64,000 nt of DNA from Nonlabens sp. YIK11 (GCF_001413925.1 NZ_LBMJ01000001.1:2520001-2584000), one strand, 5' to 3'. Shown: positions 50,236 to 60,103, counted from the stretch's first letter. Notes: generated from the letters alone by a model not told the origin. Translations and numbers: made by a program.

Positions 50236-52644
50236 ATGGGAAAACGCAGAATTAAACATGTAACCGTAATAGGTTCAGGAATTATGGGAAGCGGTATCGC
50301 TTGCCATTTTGCTAACATAGGTTGCGAGGTATTATTACTGGATATTGTTCCTAGAGAACTGACAGATAAAGAAAAAGCTCAAGGTCTAACCCTTGAAGAT
50401 AAACAAGTGCGCAACCGCATGGTGAACGACAACCTTGCCAGCGCTATAAAAAGTAAACCTGCACCACTCTATTCTCCAGAGTTTGCAAACCGCATTTCTA
50501 CAGGTAATCTAGATGATGATCTTTCTAAGATCAAGAATACAGACTGGATTATTGAAGTTGTTGTAGAACGACTGGATATCAAAAAGTCGGTTTTTGAAAA
50601 AATTGAACAGTACCGTGCTAAGGGAACTTTGATTACTTCAAATACTTCTGGTATTCCTATCAAATTTATGAACGAAGGGCGCAGCGAAGATTTCCGTAAG
50701 CATTTTGCGGTGACTCACTTTTTTAATCCGCCACGTTATTTAAAGTTATTTGAGGTGGTTCCAGGACCAGACTGTGATCCAGAGGTAACTGATTTCTTGA
50801 TGCACTATGGTGAGAAATTCTTAGGGAAGACATCTGTCCTTGCTAAGGATACACCAGCGTTTATAGGAAACCGTGTCGGGATTTTCTCTATACAGAGCTT
50901 GTTCCACACGGTTAAGGCGATGGGATTGACCGTTTCTGAAGTTGATAAATTGACCGGTCCTGTAATTGGTAGACCCAAATCTGCAACATTTAGAACTGTC
51001 GACGTGGTGGGATTAGACACATTAGTTCACGTAGCCAATGGAGTTTATGAAAACGCTCCAGAAGATGAGCATAGAGATATGTTCAAACTACCAACCTTCA
51101 TCGACACGATGATGCAAAACAAATGGTTGGGTAGTAAATCTGGACAAGGTTTTTACAAGAAAGTAAAAGATAAAGATGGGAACAGCGAGATTCATGGATT
51201 GAATCTCGAGACAATGGAATATGAACTGGAACCACGTGCGAAGTTTGCCACGTTGGAGCAGACAAAAACCATTGATAATGTACCAGATCGCTTCCCAGTT
51301 TTAATTAAAGGAAAAGATAAAGCAGGTGAATTTTATCGCAAGTCATTTGCAGCCCTGTTTGCCTACGTACAACATAGAATACCAGGAATCTCTGACGAAT
51401 TGTATCGCATTGATGATGCCATGAGCGCAGGATTTGGTTGGGAAAATGGTCCGTTCGAAATTTGGGATGCCATAGGAGTTCAAAAAGGAATAGATCTCAT
51501 GAAAGATCTAGGAAAAGAGCCAGCTGCCTGGGTAACTGAAATGTTAGACAAAGGTTTTGATTCATTTTATAAAGTTAAAGATGGCGCTACCTACTACTAC
51601 TCTATTCCAGATAAGGATTATGTAAAGAAGCCAGGTCAGGACAGCATCATCATTCTGGATAACATTAGACCTTCCAAAGAAATCTGGAGCAATTCTGGTG
51701 TTTCCATTCAGGATTTAGGTGATGGTATCATTAATTGTGAGTTCCGTTCAAAGATGAATTCTATTGGCGGTGATGTACTTGCTGGAATCAATAAAGCCAT
51801 TGATCTTGCGGAGAAAGACTACGATGGATTGGTAGTGGCTAATCAGGGAACCAATTTCTCTGTAGGTGCCAACATTGGAATGATCTTTATGATGGCCGTA
51901 GAGCAGGAATATGATGAGCTCAATATGGCTATCAAACAATTCCAGGATACGATGATGCGCATGCGCTACAGTAGTATACCAACGGTGGCCGCTCCACAGC
52001 AAATGACTTTAGGTGGTGGTTGTGAATTATCCATGCATGCAGATGCAGTGGTAGCTCACGCGGAAACCTATATTGGATTAGTAGAATTTGGAGTTGGAGT
52101 TATTCCTGGTGGTGGTGGATCAAAGGAAATGACCTTGAGAGCTGCCAAAGGATTTGGTAAAGGTGATGTAGAGCTCAACCGCTTGAGAGAATACTTCTTG
52201 ACTATTGGACAGGCTAAAGTGGCAACCAGTGCCTATGAGGCTTTTGATTTAGGAATCTTAGAGCATGGAAAGGATAAAGTGGTTGTAAATGCATCACACC
52301 AGATAGCCGCTGCTAAAGCCGAAGCCAGAATGTTAGCGGATATGGGCTATACCCAACCACCACCTAACAAAAACATCAAAGTTCTTGGACAGCAAGCTTT
52401 GGGTATGTTTCTAGTAGGAACAGATGCTATGGAAGCTGGTAAATACATCAGTGAACATGACAAGAAAATTGCCAATAAACTCGCCTACGTAATGGCAGGT
52501 GGTAATTTAAGCCAGGCCCAAGAAGTCTCAGAACAATATCTTCTAGATCTTGAAAGAGAAGCCTTCTTGAGTTTGACAGGAGAACGCAAAACATTGGAAC
52601 GTTTGCAGCACATGTTGCAAAACGGTAAACCACTTAGAAACTAA
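50236..52644 (+). CDS. 3-hydroxyacyl-CoA dehydrogenase / enoyl-CoA hydratase
   Basis: This 802-residue bifunctional enzyme of fatty-acid beta-oxidation has the NAD-binding motif VIGSGIMGSGIACHFANIG at residues 10-28 and HFFNPPRYLKLFEVVPG near 160 with the catalytic His. The two C-terminal dehydrogenase domains span about 215-470. The crotonase-like hydratase part begins about 490, with NFSVGANIGMIF and GGGCELSMHADAV. The order is dehydrogenase then hydratase, opposite to E. coli FadB/FadJ. Linked to the thiolase gene with a four-base gap. Confidence 0.92.
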   Translation: MGKRRIKHVTVIGSGIMGSGIACHFANIGCEVLLLDIVPRELTDKEKAQGLTLEDKQVRNRMVNDNLASAIKSKPAPLYSPEFANRISTGNLDDDLSKIKNTDWIIEVVVERLDIKKSVFEKIEQYRAKGTLITSNTSGIPIKFMNEGRSEDFRKHFAVTHFFNPPRYLKLFEVVPGPDCDPEVTDFLMHYGEKFLGKTSVLAKDTPAFIGNRVGIFSIQSLFHTVKAMGLTVSEVDKLTGPVIGRPKSATFRTVDVVGLDTLVHVANGVYENAPEDEHRDMFKLPTFIDTMMQNKWLGSKSGQGFYKKVKDKDGNSEIHGLNLETMEYELEPRAKFATLEQTKTIDNVPDRFPVLIKGKDKAGEFYRKSFAALFAYVQHRIPGISDELYRIDDAMSAGFGWENGPFEIWDAIGVQKGIDLMKDLGKEPAAWVTEMLDKGFDSFYKVKDGATYYYSIPDKDYVKKPGQDSIIILDNIRPSKEIWSNSGVSIQDLGDGIINCEFRSKMNSIGGDVLAGINKAIDLAEKDYDGLVVANQGTNFSVGANIGMIFMMAVEQEYDELNMAIKQFQDTMMRMRYSSIPTVAAPQQMTLGGGCELSMHADAVVAHAETYIGLVEFGVGVIPGGGGSKEMTLRAAKGFGKGDVELNRLREYFLTIGQAKVATSAYEAFDLGILEHGKDKVVVNASHQIAAAKAEARMLADMGYTQPPPNKNIKVLGQQALGMFLVGTDAMEAGKYISEHDKKIANKLAYVMAGGNLSQAQEVSEQYLLDLEREAFLSLTGERKTLERLQHMLQNGKPLRN

Positions 52645-52648
52645 GACA

Positions 52649-53842
52649 ATGAGTAAAACAGCATATATAGTAGCCGCAAAAAGAACTGCGGTAGGAAAAT
52701 CTGGTAGAGGCGTCTTTCGGTTCAAAAGACCTGATGAACTCGCTGCAGAAACCATTCAAGGAATGTTGAAAGATCTTCCTGATTTTGATAAAGGCCGTAT
52801 TGATGATATGATCATTGGTAATGCAATGCCCGAAGCCGAACAAGGTTTGAACATGGCGCGCCAAATCTCACTTTTGGCATTGGATCGAGTTGACGTTCCT
52901 GGAACCACTATAAATAGATGGTGTGCCTCAGGTCTGGACGCGATAGGTGCAGCCGTAGCAAGAATACAGTCAGGAATGGCAGAATGTATTGTTGCTGGTG
53001 GTGTAGAAAGTATGAGTTACGTTCCCATGGGTGGTTACAAACCAACTCCAGATTACAAACTGGCCAAACAAGGTCACGAAGATTACTATTGGGGAATGGG
53101 CCTTACTGCCGAGGAAGTCGCAAACGAATACAACGTTTCTCGTGAAGAGCAAGATCAATTTGCATACGAGTCTCAAATGAAAGCCCTAAAAGCTCAAGAA
53201 GAGAATCGTTTCCAAGATCAGATTGTGCCTATCGAGGTTGAAGAAGTCTATCTAGATGAGAACGGCAAAAAACAAACAAGAACCTACACTGTAACTAAGG
53301 ATGAAGGTCCGCGTAAGGGAACAAACGTAGAAGCCCTATCAAAATTAAGACCTGTATTTGCCGCTGGCGGTAGTGTTACTGCTGGTAACTCTTCACAAAC
53401 CAGTGATGGTGCAGCTTTCACGCTGGTGATGAGTGAAGAAATGGTGAACGAACTAGGTATAAAACCTATTGCAAAAATGGTAAGTTTTGCCGTTGCAGCC
53501 GTTGAACCACGCGTGATGGGAATTGCTCCCATCGTTGCAATTCCCAAGGCTTTAAAGCAAGCCGGTCTTAAAAAAGAAGACATGGCATTGATCGAGTTGA
53601 ACGAGGCTTTTGCGAGTCAGTCCGTAGCTGTCGTGCGTGAGTTGGATCTTAATAAAGACATCGTCAACGTCAATGGCGGCGCGATCGCATTGGGTCACCC
53701 ACTAGGATGTACGGGGGCAAAGCTATCGGTGCAGATTTTTGATGAAATGCGCAAGCGTGGCCATCAAGGCAAGCACTGTATGGTGACTATGTGCGTGGGT
53801 ACCGGACAAGGAGCGGCTGGAATATTTGAATTTTTGAATTAA
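52649..53842 (+). CDS. fadA: Acetyl-CoA acyltransferase (3-ketoacyl-CoA thiolase)
   Basis: This 397-residue thiolase catalyses the last step of beta-oxidation. The nucleophilic Cys lies in NRWCASGLDAIG near residue 90. The C-terminal motifs are NGGAIALGHPLGCTGAKL near 345 (catalytic His) and CMVTMCVGTGQGAAG near 378 (acid/base Cys). Length is standard. It follows the hydratase/dehydrogenase gene directly, and the two likely form a multienzyme complex. Confidence 0.94.
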   Translation: MSKTAYIVAAKRTAVGKSGRGVFRFKRPDELAAETIQGMLKDLPDFDKGRIDDMIIGNAMPEAEQGLNMARQISLLALDRVDVPGTTINRWCASGLDAIGAAVARIQSGMAECIVAGGVESMSYVPMGGYKPTPDYKLAKQGHEDYYWGMGLTAEEVANEYNVSREEQDQFAYESQMKALKAQEENRFQDQIVPIEVEEVYLDENGKKQTRTYTVTKDEGPRKGTNVEALSKLRPVFAAGGSVTAGNSSQTSDGAAFTLVMSEEMVNELGIKPIAKMVSFAVAAVEPRVMGIAPIVAIPKALKQAGLKKEDMALIELNEAFASQSVAVVRELDLNKDIVNVNGGAIALGHPLGCTGAKLSVQIFDEMRKRGHQGKHCMVTMCVGTGQGAAGIFEFLN

Positions 53843-53941
53843 AGAAATTAGTAGTTAGACCGCTTTGCTTTCAGTACTTAGATTGACAGCTTTTTTAATG
53901 AAAGAAGAGATTGGTTTCAAATAAAAGTTTTTTGTGTGTTT

Positions 53942-53957
53942 CGCTTTCGCGAAAGCG
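53942..53957. repeat. Iterated palindrome copy inside the beta-oxidation operon
   Basis: Exact CGCTTTCGCGAAAGCG in the 137-bp gap between the thiolase and four-helix-bundle genes. Confidence 0.95.
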
Positions 53958-53979
53958 TGCTAATGATAATTGAAACATC

Positions 53980-54333
53980 ATGCATCAATTTGAGAAACTT
54001 AAGATTTGGCAGAAAGCGATGGATCTTGTTCTTGATGTGTATAAAGCTACAGAGCAATTTCCTAAAGAAGAAAAATATGGTTTGATCTCACAAATGCAAA
54101 GAAGTGCCGTTTCAATTCCGTCAAATATTGCTGAAGGTTCTGGACGGAACAGTAACCAACAGTTTAATTATTTCCTAGCTATCGCGTCAGGCAGTACGTC
54201 AGAATTAATCACTCAAACGTTTCTGTCCGAAAAACTAATCAATGAAGAAACCGCAGGAAATATCGTTGATCAATGCGTTGAGATTAGTAAAATGAATATA
54301 GCACTACAAAAATCACTAAGTAAAAAAGTCTAA
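53980..54333 (+). CDS. Four-helix-bundle protein (S23 / 23S rRNA intervening-sequence family)
   Basis: This 117-residue small helical protein of the family first seen encoded in intervening sequences of 23S rRNA genes has the typical start FEKLKIWQKAMDLVLDVYKA and LISQMQRSAVSIPSNIAEGSGR at 41-62. It forms pentamers in known structures and may bind nucleic acid, but its role is unknown. Here it sits inside the beta-oxidation operon, between the thiolase and acyl-CoA dehydrogenase genes, with larger gaps than its neighbours. This looks like an insertion into an existing operon. Confidence 0.88.
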   Translation: MHQFEKLKIWQKAMDLVLDVYKATEQFPKEEKYGLISQMQRSAVSIPSNIAEGSGRNSNQQFNYFLAIASGSTSELITQTFLSEKLINEETAGNIVDQCVEISKMNIALQKSLSKKV

Positions 54334-54379
54334 TTACTAAAAGCAAGCTAGGCTTGCATACTAAATACTAAATACTATT

Positions 54380-56188
54380 ATGAGTACAGAAACAGCAGAA
54401 AAGAAAATGATCCGCGGTGGTCAGTTTATAGTAACAGAAACAGCCGCAGAAGATGTGTTCACTCCTGAAGATTTCACGGAAGAACAACAGATGATGAAGG
54501 AATCTGTCCGCGAGTTTGTGGACAAGGAAATAGTGCCTCATAAAGAACGTTTTGAAAAGAAAGACTATGCACTGACTGAAGAAGTCATGCGCAAAGCTGG
54601 AGAAATGGGCTTTTTAGGTATCGCGGTACCAGAAGAATACGACGGTCTAGGAATGGGATTTGTCTCTACGATGTTGGTCTGTGACTACATCTCTGGGGCC
54701 ACTGGTTCTATCGCTACCGCTTTTGGTGCACATACAGGAATTGGTACGATGCCAATTACTTTGTACGGAACCGAAGAGCAAAAGAAAAAGTATGTTCCTA
54801 AACTCGCAACTGGTGAGTGGTTTGGAGCTTACTGTTTGACCGAGCCAGGCGCAGGATCTGATGCCAACTCTGGTAAAACGAAAGCAGAACTTACTGAAGA
54901 CGGAAAGCACTACAAGATCAACGGTCAAAAAATGTGGATCTCTAATGCTGGATTCTGTAATGTGTTTGTGGTTTTCGCACGTATGGGCGATGACAAAAAT
55001 ATCACAGGATTTATTGTAGAAAACGATCCAAGTAATGGAATATCCATGGGTGAAGAAGAGCACAAGCTAGGTATCCACTCATCCTCTACGCGTCAGGTGT
55101 TTTTCAACGATACCTTAGTACCGGTAGAGAATATGCTTGCAGGTCAAGGCGAAGGTTTTAAAATCGCCATGAACGCCTTGAACGTAGGTCGTATCAAGTT
55201 AGCAGCAGCATGTCTGGATGCACAACGTCGTGTGATCTCGTTAGCTACACAATATGCTAACGATCGTGAGCAGTTCAATACTCCTATTGCTAAGTTCGGT
55301 GCGATACGCAAGAAGATTGCAGATATGGCCACCAACGCTTATGTGGGTGAAAGTGCTTCTTACCGTGCGGCTAAAGACATTGAAAACAGAATCCATGCAA
55401 GACAAGAAGCTGGAGAGACATTCGCACAGTCAGAATTGAAAGGTGTTGAGGAGTTTGCTATTGAATGTTCTATTCTTAAAGTAGCTGTTTCTGAAGATAT
55501 GCAGGAATGTAGCGATGAAGGAATCCAGATCTATGGTGGTATGGGCTTTAGTGCAGATGCTCCTATGGAGGCTGCCTGGAGAGATGCACGTATCTCAAGA
55601 ATCTATGAAGGAACTAATGAAATCAACCGCATGCTAGCTGTTGGAATGTTAGTAAAGAAAGCGATGAAAGGTCACGTTAACTTGCTTGAGCCAGCAATGG
55701 CAGTAGGTCAGGAATTGACTTCTATTCCATCTTTTGACACGCCAGATTATTCACAGCTATTTGCAGAAGAGAAGGAAATGCTGGCCAAACTCAAGAAAGT
55801 ATTCTTGATGGTAGCTGGTAGCGCTGTTCAAAAATTAGGAACCGAGTTAGAGAAGCATCAACAACTGCTGCTGGCAGCATCTGATATATTGATCGAGATC
55901 TATATGGCAGAAAGTGCGATCCTAAGAACAGAGAAAAATGCAAACCGTTATGGTGAAGATTCTCAAAAAGAGCAGATCGCGATGTCCAAGCTATACTTGT
56001 ACAAAGCTTCCAAGATCATCCAGGCAAAAGCTGAAGAAGGAATCGCAAGCTTTGCTGAAGGTGATGAACAACGCATGATGTTGATGGGCTTGAAACGTTT
56101 TACTAAGTACGCTAACTTGCCTAACGTGATCGAGTTGAGAAACACGATCGCAGACAAAGTCACAGAAGAAAATAAGTACCCTTTCTAG
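54380..56188 (+). CDS. Acyl-CoA dehydrogenase
   Basis: This 602-residue FAD enzyme performs the first oxidation step of beta-oxidation. The N-terminal helical domain (FTEEQQMMKESVREFVDKEI) starts near 32. YCLTEPGAGSDANSGKTKAE near 152 and KMWISNAGFCNVFVVFAR near 182 form the FAD/substrate motifs. IQIYGGMGFSADAPMEAAWRDARISRIYEGTNEI near 380-415 is the second signature. The C-terminal 180 residues extend beyond the core, as in VLCAD-like enzymes. Last gene of the operon, followed by a strong terminator. Confidence 0.93.
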   Translation: MSTETAEKKMIRGGQFIVTETAAEDVFTPEDFTEEQQMMKESVREFVDKEIVPHKERFEKKDYALTEEVMRKAGEMGFLGIAVPEEYDGLGMGFVSTMLVCDYISGATGSIATAFGAHTGIGTMPITLYGTEEQKKKYVPKLATGEWFGAYCLTEPGAGSDANSGKTKAELTEDGKHYKINGQKMWISNAGFCNVFVVFARMGDDKNITGFIVENDPSNGISMGEEEHKLGIHSSSTRQVFFNDTLVPVENMLAGQGEGFKIAMNALNVGRIKLAAACLDAQRRVISLATQYANDREQFNTPIAKFGAIRKKIADMATNAYVGESASYRAAKDIENRIHARQEAGETFAQSELKGVEEFAIECSILKVAVSEDMQECSDEGIQIYGGMGFSADAPMEAAWRDARISRIYEGTNEINRMLAVGMLVKKAMKGHVNLLEPAMAVGQELTSIPSFDTPDYSQLFAEEKEMLAKLKKVFLMVAGSAVQKLGTELEKHQQLLLAASDILIEIYMAESAILRTEKNANRYGEDSQKEQIAMSKLYLYKASKIIQAKAEEGIASFAEGDEQRMMLMGLKRFTKYANLPNVIELRNTIADKVTEENKYPF

Positions 56189-56210
56189 GAAACTAAAACG
56201 TAGATTGAAA

Positions 56211-56240
56211 AAATGCCTTGAAGAAATTCAAGGCATTTTT
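56211..56240 (+). terminator. Terminator of the beta-oxidation operon
   Basis: 12-bp perfect stem AAATGCCTTGAA / TTCAAGGCATTT with a 4-base loop and a T run. Confidence 0.9.
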
Positions 56241-56332
56241 TTATAGTCGTCTTTTTTTAAATTTTGAAAGTAGAATCTCAACTATACCAAGTGGTTAACT
56301 ATTTATGTTGAATGGGAATCCTGTAAACCAGT

Positions 56333-56476
56333 ATCGAGCGACAGTCGAGATATGGTTTTACTAGAACAACGACAATTATAAATCGCTCCTTCTCGACTAT
56401 CGCTCGAGGCGGCTGTCATTATTCAAATAATTTCATAACTCCAGTTTCGAGCGGCAATTGAGAAGAGGGTTTTTGT
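56333..56476. repeat. Cluster of TCGAGCGACAGTCG-type dispersed repeats
   Basis: ATCGAGCGACAGTCGAGA at 56333-56350, its inverted form TCTCGACTATCGCTCGAG at 56391-56408, and a degenerate copy TTTCGAGCGGCAATTGAGA from 56445. The facing copies can form a long stem. Copy 1 of the family is at 38561. Confidence 0.65.
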
Positions 56477-56497
56477 AAAAATGTTGTTAGATTATTT

Positions 56498-56513
56498 CGC
56501 TTTTGCGAAAGCG
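56498..56513. repeat. Imperfect iterated palindrome
   Basis: CGCTTTTGCGAAAGCG, one base off the consensus, in the convergent gap. It is the only clear decayed copy with a single change in the core. Confidence 0.8.
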
Positions 56514-56527
56514 GAACATTTCAAATT

Positions 56528-59209
56528 CTACAAAGAGTAATTAAGCCCTATAGTAAACTGTCGTGGTCGCAGAGAAAACTGAGATTGACTGATGAAGTTG
56601 GAGCTATTTTGAACTGTGGTGAAAAAATCCTCGTTAAAAATATTGTTCATTGAGACTCTTAGAAATAGTTTTTTGTTCGGCTTGTAGTAGTAGGAAATAT
56701 TGGTCAAAGTATTGTTGTTCGTAACATCATTTGTAGATGTTGTGGAGCTTACCGATTCAAGTCCTACATTGAGTCGAGATTTTGAACTAGTGTAGAAATC
56801 GAGCTCCAGTTTATGCTTTAAAAACAAATTTGTATTTCTAAGGTTTGTCACTTTTGAAATTCCATAATTAAAACCACCATTGTAAGTGATGCCGTACCAA
56901 GTATTGTTATCTAACCCTAACTCCAGATTAATCGAATGGTTCGTATTCTTAAATTCCTGGGCATTGCCGTTAAAGAACTGTTCTCCTTCAAAATAACTAA
57001 AGGAATATCGCAAGTCCGTACGCAGGATTTTAAAAAATCTTTTAGTAAAATTACTTGAATTGGAAAACGATGTGGAATTATTCTCACGTTCAATAGCAAT
57101 AGTTTGTATAAGACCATTTTCATCAATATTGCTACTAAAGGTAAAGTCTGAGGTATTATCGTTGAATCTCGTGCTGTTATTAAAGAAAAAGCCAGACAGG
57201 ATGTCGTCATAGTTGATAAAGAATATGGCGCTGGTAGCTCTTGTAACATTAATGGCGTCTGGATTCCTACCTAGAGAGGTGAAATCGCGTAACGCAATAC
57301 CATTGTATAATTGAGAAAACCTAGAAGTGCTCAAATTGCATGATCCAGAAAGCGAAAAATTCCATTTATAACTCAATTTATAGGACAGGCTTGCGCTGGG
57401 TTCAAAAAACAGATAATCTTCTTTTTGGTTGAGATCTGTTTGCAGGAGTTCTTCTTTGTCAAGATACAGGTAAGAAATCTGTGGTGTCACTCTTAATTTA
57501 AACTTACCGATTTGATAGCTGCTCTTCAATGAAGTTGACGACTCTAGTTGATTCAGTTCAAAATCACTTGCAAAGGGAAAACTGGATTGAGAACGGTCGT
57601 TAGTTGTAGACTGTTGAAATAAGTCACTCTGTAAATTCTCTGAGCTCCATTGAAGGCGTTGCTTTGCTTCCCATTTTGTTTTGCCTATAAGAAATGTAAA
57701 TCCAGAATATCCACCTATATTAAAACGTTTTGTCTTAATATTTTGAGTGGTTACGTCTGGATTTATGACACTGGGAATCTGATCGGTAAAAACTGCAGGT
57801 GTGGTAAAACTTGTTTCTTTAGATTCTGAAAATTCAATAAGGAAGCCATTGTTCAAGACCTGCTCACCTATCGTTGTTTTAAACTCCAGCAAGTCAGAAA
57901 GTCTGGTAGTACTACGATCATAGGAATAATCAATTGTTTCTCCATTCTGGATATTACTGGATAATCCATCTGTACGTTCTGTGCTTAGTTTTATCTTGTT
58001 ATTGAGGTACAATCGATCTTTATTGATTTCTTGTACCAACCCTAAATAAAATAGTTCTTCCTGCAACTTATTTCTGGTCTGGCGGTTGACTTGCGTGCTG
58101 TCGTTATCAAAGAAATAGGTAGCATTTGAAAAGCGATCAATCTGATTATCAGCCTTATTATAGGTTGTACCTGCTTTAAAGATCACTTGGTCACTGCTTT
58201 TGATTAAAGCATCGTTTGTTATGGAAAATGATTCATTATCCAGCCAGTAGGAATCTGATATTGACGTACCGTTCGTATTAGGTTCAGTGAGAATATCAAC
58301 ATCTGGCAGCTCTAATGTCGATAGATCTGCATTTCCCTGGGTTAGGTTAGTTCCATTACTTGCAAGGGATTTACCTATATTGTTGATTTTAACGCTTGCA
58401 ATATCCTGAAAGTTGTCTTCAATATATATGGGCGAACCTTCTGCAAGACCCGTTAGAAACGGTACACCAGCATCTGCCTTGGTACTGCCAAAAACCAGAC
58501 TGCGATCTTTCTTGATTTTTAGATTGAAGGCTACATCGTCACTTTCCGATCGCCCTTTATCTATACGTGCGTGATTATGTTTTTTCATAATGTCGATATC
58601 CTCTACTGCATCTGCTGGAATGCCGCGTGTAGCAATGTTATAGCGACCTTCCAACAAGTCAACGCCATTAAGATACAAATGGCTTATGGCCTTATCTTTA
58701 TACTTGATCTGTCCACTATCAGAAATTTCTACACCAGGAATGCGTGCGATCACTTCTTCAATCGTATAATCCTTTTCTTTTTTAAGGCCTTCTACATTAT
58801 AGGTTATAGTATCGCCTTTAACCTCAATAGTTCGTTTTGCCTTTAGTTGAACCTCTTTGAGTTGGTTTTCTTGTTTTTCAAGAATCACCGTGATGTTTTG
58901 AGAAACAGCTTTAAGATGCAATTGCCTTCTTGCGTGTTCTAGGTGCCGTATCGTGATCCATAAAGAATCCAATGGACTTGCCTGTTTTATTTTAAGTAAG
59001 AATACACCATTATCTGCGCTAGTTGTGTAGCCCAGCACGTTGTTTTCGTCAATGTCACTAGAGGCGATGATGGTGGCAAAGGCTACAGGTTGCTGGAGAG
59101 AATCTTGAAGAACTCCTTTAATTTCTATTTGCTGAGCATTAGTTACTATTGTTCCAAAGACCGTGAGAATTAGTATTAGGTTTTTTAAAATTTTGGTTTT
59201 GTGAAGCAA
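56528..59209 (-). CDS. TonB-dependent-receptor-like outer-membrane protein with carboxypeptidase-like domain
   Basis: This 893-residue protein has a signal peptide of about 25 (ending TNAQ). Residues 28-110 form a carboxypeptidase-D regulatory-like domain (IEIKGVLQDSLQQPVAFATI). Residues 120-230 are plug-like (YTIEEVIARIPGVEISDSGQ, then LYLNGVDLLEGRYNI). A large beta barrel runs to NYSL. No SusD-like partner is next to it. The barrel lies downstream of three GLPGLI genes, a pairing seen elsewhere in Bacteroidota, but a hairpin terminator separates it from them. Substrate unknown. Confidence 0.78.
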   Translation of the reverse strand: MLHKTKILKNLILILTVFGTIVTNAQQIEIKGVLQDSLQQPVAFATIIASSDIDENNVLGYTTSADNGVFLLKIKQASPLDSLWITIRHLEHARRQLHLKAVSQNITVILEKQENQLKEVQLKAKRTIEVKGDTITYNVEGLKKEKDYTIEEVIARIPGVEISDSGQIKYKDKAISHLYLNGVDLLEGRYNIATRGIPADAVEDIDIMKKHNHARIDKGRSESDDVAFNLKIKKDRSLVFGSTKADAGVPFLTGLAEGSPIYIEDNFQDIASVKINNIGKSLASNGTNLTQGNADLSTLELPDVDILTEPNTNGTSISDSYWLDNESFSITNDALIKSSDQVIFKAGTTYNKADNQIDRFSNATYFFDNDSTQVNRQTRNKLQEELFYLGLVQEINKDRLYLNNKIKLSTERTDGLSSNIQNGETIDYSYDRSTTRLSDLLEFKTTIGEQVLNNGFLIEFSESKETSFTTPAVFTDQIPSVINPDVTTQNIKTKRFNIGGYSGFTFLIGKTKWEAKQRLQWSSENLQSDLFQQSTTNDRSQSSFPFASDFELNQLESSTSLKSSYQIGKFKLRVTPQISYLYLDKEELLQTDLNQKEDYLFFEPSASLSYKLSYKWNFSLSGSCNLSTSRFSQLYNGIALRDFTSLGRNPDAINVTRATSAIFFINYDDILSGFFFNNSTRFNDNTSDFTFSSNIDENGLIQTIAIERENNSTSFSNSSNFTKRFFKILRTDLRYSFSYFEGEQFFNGNAQEFKNTNHSINLELGLDNNTWYGITYNGGFNYGISKVTNLRNTNLFLKHKLELDFYTSSKSRLNVGLESVSSTTSTNDVTNNNTLTNISYYYKPNKKLFLRVSMNNIFNEDFFTTVQNSSNFISQSQFSLRPRQFTIGLNYSL

Positions 59210-59241
59210 TGGCGTTTGGAACTGTTTGATATTACAATATA

Positions 59242-59272
59242 AAAAGAGTCAATGGGTTTCATTGACTCTTTT
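59242..59272 (-). terminator. Terminator after the GLPGLI cluster
   Basis: 13-bp stem AAAAGAGTCAATG / CATTGACTCTTTT with a T run on the minus strand. It lies between GLPGLI gene 3 and the barrel gene, so the barrel is at most partly co-transcribed. Confidence 0.82.
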
Positions 59273-59294
59273 GTGGGTTAACGGAAAAACATAT

Positions 59295-60098
59295 TTATTT
59301 AACTTTATCTATTTCTGGGAATATGTGATTTGGTTTTTCAATGAACTTTCTACGCATACGATTTTCTTCACCAATCCTTATGAGTTTGCCTCCTTTTCTA
59401 TTGAAATTAAGCTGCTCATCAGAACTTAGATTCTTATATAGTTTTCGAGTTTTTAAGTATAAATCTTTTTCAACTTTAACAAGATTGTCAAAACCATAAA
59501 CATAAAAAAACTTCTTAAGGTCTGTTTTATTTCTCATTTTCGATGCGGCATATTCATAAATAAACAATTCATCCTTATCAGCAACTCGCATAATTAAACC
59601 TGGTAGACCTTTAAATTTATAAGGTCCTGCATTTAAAGGAATCTCAGGAGTGTACCATGCCACCCATTCTCGACCATCATAAAAAATTCTTGCTTTATAA
59701 CATTTAAATCCTTTTATAATTTTCTGACCATCCAACAGTTCCCATTCATAATCTAACTTCTCGACATACTGATATTCTGCGCTTGTAAAACGATCTGTAA
59801 AAACAGCACTCTTACCGTTGATATATATATGATACTTTAAATCCGTGGTGAGTCTAGAAATATCTGCATCAACTGCTTGTTTATCTCGTATAAGAGTATC
59901 TAGGACACGTTGATTATAACTCTGGAAACTAGATTCATTACCGAATATCTGTAAATTCATGTTTACTTGTCGATAACTTTCACTAGCATCTGTAAGTTTA
60001 TATGAATGCAAATATGCAATAGATGTAACCTCTTGCTCTACTTGCGAAAAGAGTAATGAATAATTGAAAATTAAAATTAAGGAAAATAATCTTAGCAT
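59295..60098 (-). CDS. GLPGLI family protein 3
   Basis: The protein has 267 residues from the ATG at 60098, which gives a signal peptide (MLRLFSLILIFNYSLLFSQ). The family motif AGPYKFKGLPGLIMRV lies at about 157-172, preceded by WVAWYTPEIPLN and by C-x-KARIFYDGREW. The family (Porph_ging) is exported and of unknown function. The gene starts five bases after the small cysteine protein gene ends. It shares the KR-x3-EKP-type basic tail with the other two copies. Confidence 0.9.
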   Translation of the reverse strand: MLRLFSLILIFNYSLLFSQVEQEVTSIAYLHSYKLTDASESYRQVNMNLQIFGNESSFQSYNQRVLDTLIRDKQAVDADISRLTTDLKYHIYINGKSAVFTDRFTSAEYQYVEKLDYEWELLDGQKIIKGFKCYKARIFYDGREWVAWYTPEIPLNAGPYKFKGLPGLIMRVADKDELFIYEYAASKMRNKTDLKKFFYVYGFDNLVKVEKDLYLKTRKLYKNLSSDEQLNFNRKGGKLIRIGEENRMRRKFIEKPNHIFPEIDKVK

Positions 60099-60103
60099 AA
60101 GAT

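Larger units (their letters stand above)
56189..56527. other. Gene-free stretch with dispersed repeats
   Basis: 339 bases between convergent genes. It holds a terminator, three copies of the TCGAGCGACAGTCG-type repeat (56333-56350, inverted 56391-56408, degenerate 56445-56476) and one imperfect iterated palindrome. No coding frame. Confidence 0.75.
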
